A DNA stretch of 5,753 nt from Anaerolinea sp. (GTDB taxonomy: Bacteria; Chloroflexota; Anaerolineae; Anaerolineales; Anaerolineaceae), in the NCBI GenBank assembly GCA_013824385.1, contig PNNU01000244.1:1-5753 (forward strand), in the 5' to 3' direction. Each line of letters starts with the position of its first letter. Positions within the stretch are counted from its first letter, which is position 1. The position numbers were made by a program, and so were the translations under genes. Under the pieces are notes generated by a model. The model searched no databases. It had not been told where the DNA came from and worked only from the letters and a program-made list of their open reading frames with translations. Below are positions 1 to 5,154 of this stretch, in pieces.

Positions 1-339
1 GCTCACCTGGCCTCTCGTTTCTGGCTCGGGCAGGGTCTTCCGCCTACACTCACGGAGCACCCCACCCATCTGGTGCTCTGTGAGCGACCTGCCCAATTTA
101 AGACCTTCGGGCGCGCACTGCGCGCCTGGTCAGGAGACCAGCGCGATCAAAGTATCATCGCGATCTGCGAGAATAACAAAGCAGATATTGGGGAATTAAT
201 CTATTATGTCTCGCATCCTATTCCATCATTGTCTCTATCAAATCCATGTGGATCCGGTGGGAGAACCTTGAAATCGTCGTACTGTATTTCGGGACAATCC
301 AAGTCAGGCGGTGGGGGTGGAATGCAGACTGTTGGGTAA
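1..339 (+). CDS. Possible 3' part of an unrecognised gene, truncated at left edge
   Basis: Frame 1 is open from the first base to a TAA at 337-339 (112 codons). The first 65-70 residues have a protein-like composition, with stretches such as LVLCERPAQFKTFGRALRAW and QSIIAICENN, but I do not recognise the family. From about 204 onward the frame runs antisense through the 3' end of the nuclease gene and becomes low complexity (SGGGGG), so that part is almost certainly read by chance. The real gene, if there is one, probably lost its original end near 200. The same DNA also holds strong nested hairpins (28-141), so a structured RNA or DNA element that happens to be open is a serious alternative. 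No start codon or ribosome site can be assigned because the gene would begin outside the window. Confidence 0.25.
   Translation, partial: AHLASRFWLGQGLPPTLTEHPTHLVLCERPAQFKTFGRALRAWSGDQRDQSIIAICENNKADIGELIYYVSHPIPSLSLSNPCGSGGRTLKSSYCISGQSKSGGGGGMQTVG
28..141. repeat. Nested and consecutive hairpins in GC-rich DNA
   Basis: Three stem systems follow each other. First, GGGCAGGGTC at 28-37 pairs with GACCTGCCC at 86-94 (one bulged base). It encloses a 13-bp stem, 49-61 with 72-84 (CTCACGGAGCACC against GGTGCTCTGTGAG, one G-U), with a 10-base loop. Second, GGCGCGC at 110-116 pairs perfectly with GCGCGCC at 120-126 around a 3-base loop. Third, CTGGTC at 126-131 pairs with GACCAG at 136-141 around AGGA. 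None is followed by a T-run on either strand, so they are not ordinary intrinsic terminators. They could be part of a structured RNA, an end of a mobile element, or constrained coding DNA; nothing in the window decides this. Confidence 0.6.
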
Positions 340-2138
340 GATGGATCGCAATTGCCATCCTGATGTGGTGGTGCAACAATTGGATCTGATATCACGACTG
401 GTGCGGGAGTAGGAGCCCAAAGTCCAATCAGTCCGGCTTCGGCAGCTACCTGTGCGTTATTTAGTGCATTCGAACAAGCAACATCGGGGGGATATGTTGA
501 AGCGAACGCATACCCTGATTTTACCATTTCATAATTCACAAAAATATTGCCAACGACAACATACCTCAGAAGTCGATTGTACTGGTCAACATCTGATACA
601 TCACTAAAAAGATAAACTTTTCTACCCTCAACCAAAGCGCGATTCTTACTGGTCGCCTGTGGTCCAAAATAGTCATTTCGGTAGGCAGTCTCTGGAGCGT
701 CAATACCGATATATCTCACACTATAGATCGTTCCATCAACATTCACTTTTATCGTATCGCCATCCACAACCTCTGTGACAGTTCCTATAACCCTATCTAC
801 TTGAGGGATACAATTCGCGCCAACAATCGATGGCAAAGTGGCCGTTGGTGTTTTTGTTCTTGTAGGAGTATTGGTTATTGTGGGAGTGGAAGTATTGGTT
901 GGAGTGAAAGTAATTGTTGGGGTATTCGTGATAGTTGCAGACAATGTAGGCGTAAATGTAATGGTCGGCAATGGGGTGAAGGTGATTGTTGGCGTCCAGG
1001 TCTGCGTCGGTGTGGGAGTGGCCGTTGGAATCGATGCAATGATGATTGTCGAAGTAGATTTGGCTGCCATGCCCCCCTCAAATAATGTCCCCAGAATTAT
1101 CGCGGCGGCGGTTCCACCAGTAATAAGCTGTTTCTTAACCCCGGAAGTTTGTGAATGGTCATCTAAACTTGCGCGCAGATAATTTAGGAAGGTAACCCCG
1201 GAATATAGGATTAGTTTGTTGGAAAGGTTGTCAACGGCGCCTTTTATTTCTGAATACGACTCTTGGTGTCTTTCAATATCATCGATGTTTTCAGCTGTCT
1301 GTAGTGCTGCTGCATCATTTGCAATTTCAACGGATTTGGTTAGGCTTGAAATTTCATTTACTTGTTCGGATATTATCTTTTCTTTCATTAATCGGAACTC
1401 TTCCAGAATATTGTTTTCGGTGGCAGCATCCAACTGCTTTGGAGCCGACTTTTGCGCTTGGTATTCAACCCATCGGCGCCAATTTAAAACCTCCTGTGTT
1501 TTTGCCTCGCCTAAGCCAGAAATATCTGCTAATTTCGCATTGGTAATGTCTGCTGCAGAGTTGATCCCTACGTAAGTCATTCGTTCTTTAAGCTTTGGGC
1601 CAATGCCGGATATAGAAGCATCCAATAACCGCGCCGAGAGTAGTCGCTGAAGAATATACCTGTTTTGCTGTTGCTGTAAGGTTGTCTGCAATTTTACCTT
1701 TTCAGCCTTTGCAATGTTTTCCATTTGATTGGCCAGTTGAATCTGGCGGTTTTTCGAGGCAGAGTCCAATTCACTAAGGTTGGCAACTAATCGTTCTGCT
1801 ATATCTTTGTTTTCGTTTTCTCGCGCTAGAATTTTCGAATGAACCTGTAACAATTGGTTATTAAGGTTAGATATTTTTTTTGCCAGTTGTCTTTTTGTTT
1901 CGACAACTGGCAACGTTGTAAATTTCATGAAGAGAATGAGCAGAAGTATTGCTGTCAGTAAGATGACTAGGGTCGCTAAGAGGAATGTAAAGTTTGCTGC
2001 CCTATTGCCAAGAATTGTCCAAGCCAGCAAACCGGTAATGATTGCCACAATTTGGATAATGAACAACCCTTTTACTAAACGGTTTTCCCATGCGAAACTA
2101 TGGTTAAATGTTTTTCCCTGAGACCCAATCTTCTGCAT
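204..2138 (-). CDS. Membrane-anchored SNase-like nuclease with HhH and excalibur domains
   Basis: This is a 644-aa fusion protein. Seen in order: TM helices at about 22-44 and 50-72; coiled coil 77-165; helix-hairpin-helix 172-222 (ISGIGPKLKERM and ISGLGEAKTQEVLNWRRW); second coiled coil about 240-310; probable third TM 337-358 after KK335-336; Thr/Pro linker 369-435; SNase (thermonuclease) domain about 450-575; Cys- and Pro-rich stretch; excalibur-type Ca-binding tail 612-643 ending DPHGFDRDNDGIGCE. Staphylococcal nuclease active-site positions are kept: D461 (D21), R475 (R35), D480 (D40), E483 (E43), R522 (R87); T41 is Ala. All six cysteines (443, 555, 597, 605, 615, 642) lie beyond the linker, which fits an extracytoplasmic, disulfide-bonded nuclease. 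Inferred topology is N-in, with the HhH domain cytoplasmic and the nuclease outside. The family hydrolyses DNA/RNA phosphodiesters with Ca2+. The ATG is preceded by AAGGGG (SD) about 5 bases away. The biological role is unknown; nutrient scavenging, DNA uptake and defence are all possible. Confidence 0.9.
   Translation of the reverse strand: MQKIGSQGKTFNHSFAWENRLVKGLFIIQIVAIITGLLAWTILGNRAANFTFLLATLVILLTAILLLILFMKFTTLPVVETKRQLAKKISNLNNQLLQVHSKILARENENKDIAERLVANLSELDSASKNRQIQLANQMENIAKAEKVKLQTTLQQQQNRYILQRLLSARLLDASISGIGPKLKERMTYVGINSAADITNAKLADISGLGEAKTQEVLNWRRWVEYQAQKSAPKQLDAATENNILEEFRLMKEKIISEQVNEISSLTKSVEIANDAAALQTAENIDDIERHQESYSEIKGAVDNLSNKLILYSGVTFLNYLRASLDDHSQTSGVKKQLITGGTAAAIILGTLFEGGMAAKSTSTIIIASIPTATPTPTQTWTPTITFTPLPTITFTPTLSATITNTPTITFTPTNTSTPTITNTPTRTKTPTATLPSIVGANCIPQVDRVIGTVTEVVDGDTIKVNVDGTIYSVRYIGIDAPETAYRNDYFGPQATSKNRALVEGRKVYLFSDVSDVDQYNRLLRYVVVGNIFVNYEMVKSGYAFASTYPPDVACSNALNNAQVAAEAGLIGLWAPTPAPVVISDPIVAPPHQDGNCDPSYPTVCIPPPPPDLDCPEIQYDDFKVLPPDPHGFDRDNDGIGCET
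834..1034 (-). repeat. Degenerate Thr/Pro linker repeat inside the nuclease gene
   Basis: These bases encode residues 369-435, a low-complexity linker built from loosely repeated TPTITFTPT and TNTPT-like units. The linker separates the membrane part from the SNase domain. Thr/Pro spacers of this kind are common in surface proteins of Chloroflexota and are often glycosylated in bacteria that decorate such linkers; glycosylation here is only an inference. The antisense frames across this stretch are long and Val/Gly-rich because of the repeat and are not genes. Confidence 0.8.
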
Positions 2139-2210
2139 TTTTCCCCTTATCCTTATAAATCAAGGCAATGTTGCTGCCCTTTTGGCATCTCCGCTAGCAG
2201 GGCTTTTTTG
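2139..2210 (-). promoter_or_regulatory. 5' leader of the nuclease gene: SD and weak hairpin
   Basis: Read toward the nuclease gene, the bases just before the ATG are ATAAGGGGAAAA, a clear Shine-Dalgarno. Farther upstream, a 5-bp stem (GCCCT 2176-2180 with AGGGC 2199-2203) has an 18-base loop. On the plus strand it is followed by six T (2204-2209), so it resembles an intrinsic terminator facing right, yet no plus-strand gene ends here. On the minus strand it would be a leader hairpin. It may be a decayed terminator or a small leader structure; it matches no riboswitch that I know. Confidence 0.4.
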
Positions 2211-2275
2211 AAAATCGCTTAGAGAGTGAAATTGAATCGATTTTTTATTGAATAAATCCTTGATGCAGAGAACCC

Positions 2276-2303
2276 ATTACATTAAAACCACTTTTTGGGT
2301 CAA
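2276..2303 (-). promoter_or_regulatory. Probable sigma70-type promoter for the nuclease gene
   Basis: On the minus strand, TTGACC (2303-2298) and TGTAAT (2281-2276) are separated by 16 bases, each one mismatch from the TTGACA and TATAAT consensus. Transcription would start near 2268 and give a leader of about 130 bases before the ATG at 2138. The box lies directly beyond the stop codon of the ABC-like remnant (2304-2306), so this gene seems to have its own promoter rather than reading through from the three-gene operon about 340 bases upstream. Confidence 0.45.
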
Positions 2304-2432
2304 CTAAGAATTGTGACTACTCGGGTGATGAGTGAACACTAACCACATAATTCCACACTCTTCTTCACTGTGCAAATCCTGCAAGACATTGACCACGGTG
2401 CCCGTACTTGGATCATCACAAAGCTTGGCATT
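2304..2432 (-). pseudogene. Remnant resembling an ABC transporter ATP-binding protein
   Basis: A stop-free stretch of 43 codons on the minus strand reads NAKLCDDPSTG, then VVNVLQDLHSEEECG, then IMWLVFTHHPSS, ending in TAG. The order and spacing match the region from Walker B (LLADEPTGNLDSxTG) through the helix xVxxLLxDLH to the H-loop (IVLVTHDP) of LolD/MacB-type ATPases. What is missing argues for decay. The EPTGNLD part (with the catalytic Glu and D-loop) is shortened to DPSTG, a stop lies directly upstream (2433-2435), there is no start codon, and no Walker A or signature motif is visible in the next 170 bases. The rest of the intergenic DNA (2433-2646) holds nothing that I can name beyond a weak TTTAC/GTAAA hairpin at 2623-2636. 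Confidence 0.4.
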
Positions 2433-2646
2433 CTACCATGCGTTTATATGTATAGACAATTTTATCAAAGAATATATAACTTAGCTATCAGTCGGGAGCC
2501 AGGTAGATCGGGAAACAATATTGGGCAGGCAAGTCATTCTTATTCTTTGCTTTTTTCGTGTAAAGTCTTACAGTGGTCGGGTTAACCGAGGAGACAGCAA
2601 TTGAAGTATTTTATATAAATTTTTTACGGATGTAAACTTTGTTTCT

Positions 2647-3039
2647 TTATACCCTAAATATCTCATCAAGACATTTAAAAACAATTTTCGCCATACTAAT
2701 TGCATTGTAGGCCAAATATTCGGGCTTTTGCTTTAGTAAATTATCATAATCGGCCTGTCTACGTAAATCATAAAGTCGATCAAGTTGTAAAGATATTATT
2801 TTTGCGTTTTCTTGTGGGGGGGTGAATTTTCTATAATGTTCCCGAATTTTATGGTGGTCTTCACCAGTATGGGTCGGTAGATAACCGCTATTTTTCCCTA
2901 ATTCCAATGCGGCTTGAAACGCTGCATAATAGGCACGGCTTGCTGCTGAACGTAATGCAGCTTCCCGTGGTCCTGGAGTCTCAGGCGAGGCATAGATATT
3001 TTCAGCAAAGGCAAGAAAATCTTTCCAAGTGAATGGCAT
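2647..3039 (-). CDS. HEPN-domain protein, UPF0332-like
   Basis: This is a 130-aa all-helical protein of the HEPN superfamily, many members of which are RNases in toxin-antitoxin, abortive infection and CRISPR systems. The family signature is visible: helix 1 with MPFTWKDFLAFAENIY, then AALRSAASRAYYAAFQAAL (27-45), a central HHKIREHYR (62-70), and LYDLRRQADYDNLL (89-102) near the end. The classical Rx4-6H catalytic pair is absent: the segment is RRQADYD with no His, as in the SRAYYAAF/ADY subgroup. Whether it cuts RNA is therefore open. I chose the ATG at 3037-3039 over an in-frame TTG 42 bases upstream (which would give 144 aa) because the family's helix 1 begins here. The start is also one base past the TAA of the preceding gene (TAAAATG), an arrangement typical of translational coupling. 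No good SD is present, which also fits coupling. It is the last gene of a three-gene operon. Confidence 0.8.
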   Translation of the reverse strand: MPFTWKDFLAFAENIYASPETPGPREAALRSAASRAYYAAFQAALELGKNSGYLPTHTGEDHHKIREHYRKFTPPQENAKIISLQLDRLYDLRRQADYDNLLKQKPEYLAYNAISMAKIVFKCLDEIFRV

Positions 3040-3040
3040 T

Positions 3041-3667
3041 TTATTCAAGATTGAAATTGAATAAGTCCCCAATGTTGTCAACCTGCTTTAAGAACCACGC
3101 ATTGTCCATGGCTGCGAGGCGTTCAAAAGCCACATCTGGTGATAGACCACCAGTACCAATGTAACCAAACATCCGGTTGAAGTCTGGAACATCAGGGTCG
3201 GACACTATCTCAAGAGTTACATGGATATTGGCCCCAAAATAAATTGAGAGGACTGATTTTGCTTCGAGAAGAACTGAGATCAAAGGAGGGTGTTTCTCAA
3301 AAAATTGTCTCACCTTTTCCTTATTTCGAAATGTGTATATTTGTTCAAGTTTAGTGATACGGACGTTTCTCAAGATTTCCCAAAACGCATCTTGATGGAT
3401 GAAAACTTCTTTCTCACAATTTGGATCATTCAAGAAAAAATTTCGTAACCAATTTATCAATACCCATTCATTGGGATTTCCCCAGGTCAAGGTATCTTCA
3501 CCTTTCCAACGATAACCGAATGTTTGATAATATGATTCGTCCCAGGCGGTCATACCTAATATATCCGCAAGGGCTGTAGGTTTCAATGATTGTGGATTAA
3601 TGGGTTGATTATAACAATCAGCCATTATTCGATCTGTAGTCCGTGGAAAGGTACTTGTGTCTATCAT
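3041..3667 (-). CDS. Conserved partner of the HEPN protein, unknown function
   Basis: This is a 208-aa soluble protein with no signal peptide or TM segment. The C-terminal block (about 129-208) has a pattern that I recall from many small proteins of cyanobacteria and Chloroflexota: a hydrophobic LLEA start, YFG, then TLEIVSDPDVPDF, a short strand, a helix with AFERLAAMDNAWFL, and a final FNFNLE strand. Such proteins are commonly encoded beside an SRAYYAAF-type HEPN gene, as here. I do not recognise the N-terminal 125 residues. It may be the antitoxin-like or regulatory partner of the HEPN protein; this rests on gene order only. It starts 11 bases after the preceding gene with a poor SD, and its TAA is one base from the ATG of the HEPN gene. 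A second in-frame ATG (residue 15) is possible but has no better ribosome site. Confidence 0.7.
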   Translation of the reverse strand: MIDTSTFPRTTDRIMADCYNQPINPQSLKPTALADILGMTAWDESYYQTFGYRWKGEDTLTWGNPNEWVLINWLRNFFLNDPNCEKEVFIHQDAFWEILRNVRITKLEQIYTFRNKEKVRQFFEKHPPLISVLLEAKSVLSIYFGANIHVTLEIVSDPDVPDFNRMFGYIGTGGLSPDVAFERLAAMDNAWFLKQVDNIGDLFNFNLE

Positions 3668-3678
3668 GTCATTTCAAA

Positions 3679-4314
3679 TTAGTAAGCCAATAGATTTAAG
3701 ACTACACCGCGGATGGATTCGAAATTCTCTAGATAAGATTCACGGAGTAAATCGCCTTTAGGTAGGCGTAATCCTTCCTCCTGAAAATGAGAATTTCCAT
3801 GCACCTTTATCCGATTAAGTTCAAATGGTTCAAAAACTATATCGTATTGTACCTTTTCATTTTTGTATGTTATTCTCGGTAAGAAATTAACTAATTCACC
3901 ATTTACAATTTCCTCAAGTTCATGACGGTTTTGAACAAATTTGGAAATCATAAGATCGTTAATTGTTCTATCGGAAACTTGAATACCGAAATCAAAATTA
4001 TACCCAAAGGCAATTAACTTAGCGCGATCTGGATTGACAAGGTCGTTACATTGCTCCGCATATTGCCATAAAGGGAAATCGCCAAGAACGGGAATCTCCG
4101 CAGATAGGTTAAGGCGAATTCGTCGATCACCAATCTGAATTATAAAGGGTTCAGGTGGATATACTGCGACCATCATTTCTGGCATGTCCATAAGGGTTGG
4201 GGTTTTGCCAGGAACTATCTCTCGTAGACGGTTTCGATCGATAGAATTAATGTCTAATGCATCAAAAACAAGGGTGATATTCCGACCAAACACCGCCTCA
4301 ATTTCTATCGACAC
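3679..4314 (-). CDS. Unknown 211-aa protein, first gene of the HEPN operon
   Basis: I do not recognise this family. The protein is soluble and mixed alpha/beta. An N-terminal strand-rich part (1-75, including FIIQIGDRRIRLNLS) is followed by EIPVLGDFPLWQYAEQC (73-89), a middle with FGYNFDFGIQVSD (103-115), a segment HELEEIVNGELVNFLPRITY (131-150), and a helical C-terminus LLRESYLENFESIRGVVLNL. The first codon is GTG (4312-4314). It is supported by AAAGAGG about 7 bases upstream and by a -10 box ending about 35 bases before it. The TAA is 11 bases before the start of the 208-aa gene, so the three genes are very likely cotranscribed. It could be a sensor, a regulator or a second component of the HEPN module; nothing in the sequence singles out one of these. 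Confidence 0.7.
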   Translation of the reverse strand: MSIEIEAVFGRNITLVFDALDINSIDRNRLREIVPGKTPTLMDMPEMMVAVYPPEPFIIQIGDRRIRLNLSAEIPVLGDFPLWQYAEQCNDLVNPDRAKLIAFGYNFDFGIQVSDRTINDLMISKFVQNRHELEEIVNGELVNFLPRITYKNEKVQYDIVFEPFELNRIKVHGNSHFQEEGLRLPKGDLLRESYLENFESIRGVVLNLLAY

Positions 4315-4349
4315 GGTTTTGCCTCTTTTTGAGAATAATTCTAGTGATT

Positions 4350-4380
4350 ATTATACAGGACTATTGTATTTTGTTGTCTA
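4350..4380 (-). promoter_or_regulatory. Promoter of the three-gene HEPN operon
   Basis: On the minus strand a perfect TATAAT (4355-4350) is preceded by TG and lies 19 bases after TAGACA (4380-4375), one mismatch from TTGACA. The spacer is 2 bases longer than ideal. The start site would be near 4342, giving a leader of about 28 bases with the SD GAGG. The DNA upstream (4381-4400) is a run of A/T, as for an UP element. Confidence 0.6.
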
Positions 4381-4711
4381 TCAAATATATTTATAAATAA
4401 TGATCAGCTTTGGACTAATAGTGCAAATGTCCGTTCTTGAATAACCTTTTTAACCTCGCTCCCCTACATAAAGCTACGATACTTAGAAAGCTGCACAACA
4501 AAGCTCGCTACCATATCTCGCACGTCCTCTTCGACCTGAATGCAGAGCACTTGCCAGAGTTCTTACGGAGTGCCCTGCCCGCAAGGCACCGCCTCCCCTA
4601 AAATCGTGAAAGAGAGAAGAATTTAGCGGAGAAATTTGGCTGGCGTTCATAGGATGCCGGGCGATCTACAGGATGCTACGCCACCCCCTCCTGCCCATCG
4701 ACAGACTGACT
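4381..4711. other. Intergenic region between divergent units, no gene supported
   Basis: This stretch lies between the promoter of the minus-strand operon and the first 38-bp hairpin repeat. It contains a short minus-strand open stretch of 33 codons ending in TAG (4562-4464; IQVEEDVRDMVASFVVQL is its most protein-like part) with no start or SD. It also has a small hairpin GGAGTGCC/GGCACCGCCTCC (4567-4596), and two AGGATGC words 19 bases apart (4651 and 4670), each preceded by GGCG. No tRNA, intact ORF or clear mobile element end was seen. Composition shifts from AT-rich on the left to GC-rich on the right. Confidence 0.5.
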
Positions 4712-4749
4712 GCAAAACGGGCGCGCTGTGCGCCCCCCTACCGCCGCTC
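4712..4749. repeat. 38-bp GC-rich hairpin repeat, copy 1
   Basis: This copy differs from the one at 5018-5055 at 5 of 38 bases. Its core is an inverted repeat, GGGCGC (4719-4724) with GCGCCC (4730-4735) around 5 bases, followed by a C-run and ACCGCCGCT. Two of the differences fall in the loop, so the stem is kept in both copies. It lies directly upstream of the consensus promoter at 4763. Confidence 0.75.
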
Positions 4750-4762
4750 CGCAATCTCGTCC

Positions 4763-4790
4763 TTGACAAATAGAAAATAGTTTCTATAAT
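4763..4790 (+). promoter_or_regulatory. Consensus sigma70 promoter with an 18-bp dyad in the spacer
   Basis: TTGACA (4763-4768) and TATAAT (4785-4790) are both perfect, 16 bases apart, reading rightward. The spacer and the first half of the -10 box form an inverted repeat, ATAGAAA (4770-4776), four central bases, TTTCTAT (4781-4787). A dimeric repressor bound there would cover the promoter. No regulator gene is in the window. The next real plus-strand gene starts at 5155, so the transcript would have a leader of about 360 bases, unless the product is a small RNA. Confidence 0.7.
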
Positions 4791-4850
4791 AAGGCTAACC
4801 ATTCTTGTACATTAACAACCTGGCCAACTGGTTCCTTTTCCTCCTCCGCA

Positions 4851-4986
4851 GGTATTCGTTTTTAATTTTTTTTTCAAAACGAATACGAATACCCCAAACC
4901 ACCATATATGCCGGTTTTTGCAAATTCGACCGCCACGGGTGTGCCCATAACCGCTATTCGTTTTATTCGTTTTTGAAACGAATACC
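4851..4986. repeat. Cluster of TATTCGTTT inverted repeats
   Basis: The word TATTCGTTT or its complement occurs five times. GTATTCGTTTT (4852-4862) faces AAAACGAATAC (4876-4886) across 13 AT-rich bases. A second pair is TATTCGTTT (4955-4963) and AAACGAATA (4976-4984), with another ATTCGTTT (4965-4972) inside it that can pair with AAACGAAT across only 3 bases. An extra CGAATACC at 4886-4893 can pair with GGTATTCG at 4851-4858. The stems are not followed by T-runs as terminators would be. They could be binding sites for a regulator, leader RNA structure, or a pair of small palindromic elements. All lie downstream of the promoter at 4763 and upstream of the gene at 5155. Confidence 0.65.
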
Positions 4987-5017
4987 GCCGCATCTTCGAC
5001 CCTGTACCAAACCAATG

Positions 5018-5055
5018 GCAAAGCGGGCGCGGAGTGCGCCCCCCCACCGCCGCTG
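5018..5055. repeat. 38-bp GC-rich hairpin repeat, copy 2
   Basis: This is the second copy of the element at 4712-4749, with stem GGGCGC (5025-5030) and GCGCCC (5036-5041) and the same trailing C-run and ACCGCCGCT. A further small stem, GCCC/GGGC, follows at about 5056-5064. The two copies bracket the promoter and the TATTCGTTT cluster, so the 268 bases between them may have arrived or been duplicated as a unit. Confidence 0.75.
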
Positions 5056-5086
5056 CCCGGCGGGCGCAGAGCGATAATCTTGCCCC

Positions 5087-5146
5087 ATAAATTATGATAG
5101 AATTTATCAACAAATATTGACAACCTGCGGTTTACCGGTAAAGGAG
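5087..5146 (+). promoter_or_regulatory. Palindromes and ribosome site before the 82-aa gene
   Basis: ATAAATT (5087-5093) is inverted as AATTTAT (5101-5107) around 7 bases. Closer to the gene, TTTACCGGTAAA (5131-5142) is a perfect 12-bp palindrome whose right end overlaps the strong SD AAAGGAG (5140-5146), 8 bases before the ATG. It could be an operator or a hairpin controlling access to the SD. A TTGACA at 5117-5122 has no matching -10 at the right distance, so I do not call a promoter here. Confidence 0.5.
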
Positions 5147-5154
5147 CAAATAAA

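Noticed and set aside
838..1182. Plus-strand Val/Gly-rich open frame opposite the nuclease gene
   Set aside because: It is the antisense image of the Thr/Pro linker repeat (ACN-CCN codons read backwards give Val/Gly). It has no ribosome site or family features.
2370..2585. Plus-strand 71-aa open frame starting at GTG
   Set aside because: No SD, no recognisable features, and it lies across the decayed ABC-like fragment on the other strand.
2647..3081. Longer 144-aa version of the HEPN gene starting at TTG 3081
   Set aside because: TTG with no SD, it overlaps 41 bases of the upstream gene, and the extra 14 residues precede the family's first helix. The ATG at 3039, one base past the upstream stop, is preferred.
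4712..5055. Insertion sequence bounded by the 38-bp repeats
   Set aside because: The repeats are direct, not inverted, and no transposase or target duplication lies between or beside them.
4805..5077. Plus-strand 90-aa open frame downstream of the consensus promoter
   Set aside because: TTG start without an SD, and it runs through the inverted-repeat cluster and hairpin repeat with a composition that simply mirrors them (SFLIFFSKR, RARSAPPHRR).
5080..5103. Promoter TTGCCC / TAGAAT before the 82-aa gene
   Set aside because: The spacing is only 12 bases, too short for a sigma70 promoter.
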